From positions 1 through 8,115 of the forward strand of contig RXIE01000156.1 in the NCBI GenBank assembly GCA_004212135.1: 8,115 nt of DNA, in the 5' to 3' direction. Of the stretch, positions 6,241 to 8,115 are shown piece by piece. The DNA comes from Candidatus Methanophagales archaeon ANME-1-THS. Lineage in GTDB: Archaea; Halobacteriota; Syntropharchaeia; Alkanophagales; Methanospirareceae. A program made the translations under genes and the position numbers. The notes under the pieces were generated by a model, which worked only from the letters and a program-made list of their open reading frames with translations, was not told the DNA's origin and did not search any database. The stretch's first letter is position 1. Each line of letters begins with the position of its first letter.

Positions 6241-6252
6241 TTCGAATTCGAA
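6241..6252. promoter_or_regulatory. perfect 12-base palindrome, candidate operator
   Basis: TTCGAATTCGAA is self-complementary over all 12 bases. It lies 18 bases upstream of the TATA box of the coiled-coil gene and about 95 bases upstream of xseB, in the divergent intergenic region. It could bind a dimeric regulator; no regulator is identified. Confidence 0.35.
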
Positions 6253-6345
6253 GGCACGAACTGTGGTTCAGAAACCTTTACTAACTCGCACCTACAACTT
6301 TCTTTCATCAAGCTCTTTTTTAATATCGGTACCTGGTGAGCAGCA

Positions 6346-6582
6346 ATGGAAGAAGGGAAAGGAATGACCTTTGAAGAGGCGATGAAGCGATTAGAGGAGA
6401 TCGTGGAGCGGCTGGGCGAGGGCAATCTTTCGCTCGAAGAATCACTGAAGGTCTTCGAGGAGGGCATAGAGCTCTGCAAATTTTGTAATAAGAAGCTCGA
6501 CGAAGCGGGCTATAAGGTGGAGAAGCTGGTGGAGAAGGAAGGTGGTGAGCTCTGTATCGAAGGATTTGAAGTCGAAGAATAA
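6346..6582 (+). CDS. xseB: exodeoxyribonuclease VII small subunit
   Basis: This 78-residue protein is the small helical subunit of exonuclease VII, several copies of which bind each XseA. The family core spans residues 7-63: MTFEEAMKRLEEIVERLGEG, then NLSLEESLKVFEEGIELCKF and NKKLDEAGYKVEKL, matching the conserved two-helix pattern with the GxLxLEESLxxFExGxxL signature. A short acidic tail follows. Two starts are possible. ATG 6346 has GGTGAG five bases upstream. ATG 6364 (MTFEEA) matches the usual family N-terminus but has only a poorly spaced purine run before it. I chose 6346. It ends five bases before the end of the convergent regulator gene. It lies apart from xseA, with the opposite-strand coiled-coil gene between, so balanced expression must come from separate promoters. 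Confidence 0.93.
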   Translation: MEEGKGMTFEEAMKRLEEIVERLGEGNLSLEESLKVFEEGIELCKFCNKKLDEAGYKVEKLVEKEGGELCIEGFEVEE

Positions 6583-6587
6583 ACTTG

Positions 6588-7166
6588 TTACTCCTTTGAG
6601 ACCAGTACCTCGGTGGCTTTGATCACCGCTTCCACCTCATCGCCGATTTTAAGCTCAAGCTCATCGACCGCAGCGGTGGTGATTAATGCGGTTATAACCG
6701 TGGGTGTCACGATCTCGACTCTGACGGATGCGGCAATTTCACCTTTCTCGATGACCTGCACCACGCCCCTCAGTTTGTTCCGTGCACTGATTTTAATCGA
6801 CAGTGCCTCCCAAAAGTTCTCATCTGCCGTCACGCCGGCCAAATATTGTTCATAGCGTTCATACGCACGCAGGATGCGCGTTCCTTCTTCGGTCAGTCCA
6901 GCACCACCGCCGCCCTTGGCACCGCCCCGGTACGTTCTCACCACCGGAGCCCCGATTGCCTCCTCGATCTTCCGAATATGCTCCCATGCGGTTCGATAAG
7001 GGATCGAGAGCTTTTCCGCAGCCTTTCGAATGGAAGCGGAATCGCGAATCTCGATGAGTAGCTTCGCTCGTCCCTCGCCCAGTATCGCCTTTCCCTGGTG
7101 CTCGAGCCAGGGCTTACACTTCGATTCGTATGTTCTTCGGGGTGCGTGCATGGGTAGTACATACAT
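6588..7166 (-). CDS. ModE-type molybdate-responsive transcription regulator (winged helix plus one Mop/TOBE domain)
   Basis: The 192-residue protein has a LysR/ModE-type winged helix at about 24-106 (SIRKAAEKLSIPYRTAWEHI for the recognition region). The ModE-typical wing sequence GGAKGGGGAGLTEEG follows at 81-95. A single Mop/TOBE domain lies at about 124-190 (LSIKISARNKLRGVVQVIEK and DELELKIGDEVEAVIKATEV), which binds molybdate or tungstate at dimer interfaces. Known: E. coli ModE has two Mop domains and represses molybdate transport genes; one-Mop forms are common elsewhere. No modABC or molybdenum-cofactor gene lies in this window, so its targets are elsewhere or are the divergent gene at 7229. 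Start uncertain: ATG 7166, or ATG 7151 (MHAPRR). Neither has an SD, so a leaderless mRNA is likely, with TATA-like stretches at 7175-7185 and 7191-7198. Confidence 0.9.
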   Translation of the reverse strand: MYVLPMHAPRRTYESKCKPWLEHQGKAILGEGRAKLLIEIRDSASIRKAAEKLSIPYRTAWEHIRKIEEAIGAPVVRTYRGGAKGGGGAGLTEEGTRILRAYERYEQYLAGVTADENFWEALSIKISARNKLRGVVQVIEKGEIAASVRVEIVTPTVITALITTAAVDELELKIGDEVEAVIKATEVLVSKE

Positions 7167-7174
7167 CTAACGAA

Positions 7175-7198
7175 CTTTTAAATAGATTTTTATTATAA
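7175..7198. promoter_or_regulatory. shared AT-rich divergent promoter (regulator and small gene)
   Basis: Two TATA-like stretches, CTTTTAAATAG and TATTATAA, lie between the divergent genes. TATTATAA (7191-7198) fits a start near 7220 for the gene at 7229. On the - strand the first fits a leaderless start at ATG 7151 of the regulator and the second at ATG 7166. The adjoining ATAACG/CGTTAT resembles one half of the E. coli ModE site, but the other half is poor. Confidence 0.35.
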
Positions 7199-7228
7199 CG
7201 TAGAGATATACTTTATTTAGGAACAAAA

Positions 7229-7495
7229 ATGAAAATTGAAGCCCCGGTTGTCGATGTCTTAAAGCTGAAGCCGTTTATCGAAAACTTCGTGAATGTAACC
7301 ATAGATAGGTTTCAAAAGATGTTAGAAGAGGAGAGAGAGCTGCTAGAATTTGAGATTCTGATGAGTTATGCATTGCAGGGGGATAAAGAGGATATCAAGA
7401 ATAAAGTTTACGAGTGCCGCAGTGAAGAGAGAAAAAAAATTGGGGTTAGCGGCGAAAAAGCTGTTGAAGCTTTTTATCAAGAATACGGTCAATAG
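7229..7495 (+). CDS. small helical protein of unknown function
   Basis: I do not recognise this 88-residue protein. It opens with a short beta-like stretch (MKIEAPVVDVLKLKPF) and is then mostly charged helix (TIDRFQKMLEEERELLEFEI, then GDKEDIKNKVYECRSEERKK). There is no membrane segment or metal-binding motif. AGGA (7219-7222), six bases before the ATG, and a TATA-like box at 7191-7198 support the start. Its last 50 bases overlap the 3' end of the PIN-domain gene on the other strand. Its size and place beside a PIN gene might suggest an antitoxin, but antitoxins are usually upstream in the same operon as their PIN toxin, and no DNA-binding fold is evident, so I would not call it one. Confidence 0.6.
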   Translation: MKIEAPVVDVLKLKPFIENFVNVTIDRFQKMLEEERELLEFEILMSYALQGDKEDIKNKVYECRSEERKKIGVSGEKAVEAFYQEYGQ

Positions 7496-7946
7496 TAGGG
7501 AATCTTCTTACATCTATACCTTCTTTCTTCATAACCCCGCCTGCAGCTTTATCCCGGCAATAACAAATATTTACCCTGCTCCTTTTCAGACATGCAATAA
7601 TTAGAGCATCTTCTTCATGAAAATCTTCAATATCAGAGTGCAATTCAAGCAAATATTTGGCTCCTTTTTTGTCATTTTCATCGCTTCTGATAACTTCAGC
7701 CTTCAGAATCTTCACGACATTGTCTATACCAGCTTTCGCTCTCTGATTATCGAAATTGTATGTAGTAATCAAAACTCGTTTTGTTTCGTTTAACACGTAT
7801 ATCGGTATTAGCATCTTATGCGCTTTAAAGTCAAAAGTAGTAATTAGAGCCTCCAAAGAAGGTAAGCTGAGAACACAATCAATTAGAATCTGTGTATCGA
7901 GAGACAATCTTTTTCCTGTTGGTTTTGTATGGCCCATTATTCTCAT
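7446..7946 (-). CDS. PIN-domain protein (VapC-like ribonuclease fold)
   Basis: The 166-residue protein shows the acidic residues of a PIN nuclease in the expected order: D17 in LSLDTQILID, E54 in IPIYVLNETKRVL, D113 in HEEDALIIACLKR and D132 in NICYCRDKAAGG. Such domains bind one or two Mg2+ or Mn2+ ions and cut RNA; many are toxins of VapBC pairs, others act in RNA processing. At 166 residues it is somewhat longer than typical VapC (about 130), with extra length at the C-terminus (TIDRILDKKLQQLF). The ATG at 7946 overlaps the stop of the upstream small membrane-anchored gene as ATGA, so the two are translationally coupled; a second ATG at 7937 is possible. The 3' end overlaps the convergent small gene by 50 bases. 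The fold is secure; whether it is a toxin is not. Confidence 0.85.
   Translation of the reverse strand: MRIMGHTKPTGKRLSLDTQILIDCVLSLPSLEALITTFDFKAHKMLIPIYVLNETKRVLITTYNFDNQRAKAGIDNVVKILKAEVIRSDENDKKGAKYLLELHSDIEDFHEEDALIIACLKRSRVNICYCRDKAAGGVMKKEGIDVRRFPTIDRILDKKLQQLFRR
7455..7475. terminator. perfect hairpin in the convergent overlap, possible two-way terminator
   Basis: AAAAAGCT-GTTGA-AGCTTTTT is a perfect 8-pair stem with a 5-base loop, bounded by A5 and T5, so it presents a stem ending in U-rich RNA in either direction. It lies inside both coding regions, upstream of both stop codons, so it would truncate the messages if it were a strong terminator. Confidence 0.3.
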
Positions 7947-8115
7947 CCTTTTTTGATTAAAGAACCTATAGCTAAACCACCTAAAAACGCTACTACTGCT
8001 ACTCCTATTAAAGAAAGAATCTTACCTGCATCTTGGGCGTCAGGCGTTTTTCGGGTTATTTTTTGCCTTAGTTCGTTTATATCTTTCAAAACTTTCTCAA
8101 CAAGGATCTGTAACG
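7943..8115 (-). CDS. small protein with C-terminal membrane anchor (5' end outside window)
   Basis: On the - strand the frame is open from the right edge and codes for 56 visible residues before TGA at 7945-7943. The first part, LQILVEKVLKDINELRQKIT, has heptad-like hydrophobic spacing and is probably a helix or coiled coil. A linker RKTPDAQDAGK is followed by a transmembrane segment (ILSLIGVAVVAFLGGLAIGS) and a short positive end, LIKKG. This makes it a tail-anchored protein whose soluble part faces the cytoplasm. Its stop overlaps the ATG of the PIN gene (ATGA), marking an operon with coupled translation. I do not recognise a family. A VapB-type antitoxin would not normally carry a membrane anchor, so if this is a toxin-antitoxin pair it is atypical. 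Confidence 0.6.
   Translation of the reverse strand, partial: LQILVEKVLKDINELRQKITRKTPDAQDAGKILSLIGVAVVAFLGGLAIGSLIKKG

Noticed and set aside
6236..6275. tRNA-like T-arm (GTTCGAATTC)
   Set aside because: No acceptor stem, anticodon arm or D-arm can be built around it; the bases are better explained as a palindrome.
6803..7061. Open frames on the + strand within the ModE-type gene
   Set aside because: They are antisense to the winged-helix coding region and have no recognisable domain or start signal.
7229..7495. Antitoxin partner of the PIN protein
   Set aside because: It is convergent instead of upstream in the same operon and shows no DNA-binding motif; the upstream small membrane-anchored gene is the better partner candidate.
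1..8115. CRISPR array, rRNA, tRNA or tandem repeat array
   Set aside because: No regularly spaced repeats and no structured RNA gene signatures were seen on either strand.

Overview
The window reads as archaeal. TATA-like boxes sit 25-30 bases ahead of likely transcription starts, Shine-Dalgarno (SD) sites occur on some genes and not others, and the families present (a PF10107-type nuclease, a one-Mop-domain ModE regulator, a PIN protein, an ISH6/IS256-like insertion sequence) are common in Euryarchaeota. A methanogen or ANME-type lineage is a plausible host, but that is inference. Bacterial-type exonuclease VII genes are present and look intact.

Layout: (1) 1-1167, + strand, the 3' part of a protein with three degenerate J-domain-like units. 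(2) 1264-2736, + strand, a two-gene operon: a membrane-anchored PD-(D/E)xK nuclease of the archaeal Holliday-junction-resolvase-related type, then a three-pass membrane protein with an exposed beta-rich region. A decayed scrap of a third, possibly secreted, protein follows at 2739-2830. (3) 2855-4093, a complete insertion sequence with 26-base inverted ends and a perfect 8-base target duplication (AAAAATTT). Its transposase, on the - strand, is broken by two single-base frameshifts. A hairpin at the transposase start can mask its SD. (4) 4146-5504 xseA, + strand, with its promoter directly beside the insertion sequence. (5) 5554-6174, - strand, an unrecognised coiled-coil protein. (6) 6346-6582 xseB, + strand, separated from xseA by that coiled-coil gene. 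(7) 6588-7166, - strand, a ModE-type molybdate-responsive regulator, tail to tail with xseB. (8) 7229-7495, + strand, a small helical protein of unknown function. (9) 7446-7946, - strand, a PIN-domain protein whose 3' end overlaps the small gene by 50 bases. It is translationally coupled to a small membrane-anchored protein that runs off the right edge (7943-8115).

Working links: XseA and XseB should form exonuclease VII, which degrades single-stranded DNA. The nuclease and the three-pass membrane protein at 1264-2736 are likely made together and may act together at the membrane. The ModE regulator has no molybdate transporter beside it here. The PIN protein and its membrane-anchored partner form an operon. 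No stretch over 300 bases lacks a gene; the longest gaps (1168-1263, 2737-2854, 6175-6345) hold promoter signals and a gene remnant.
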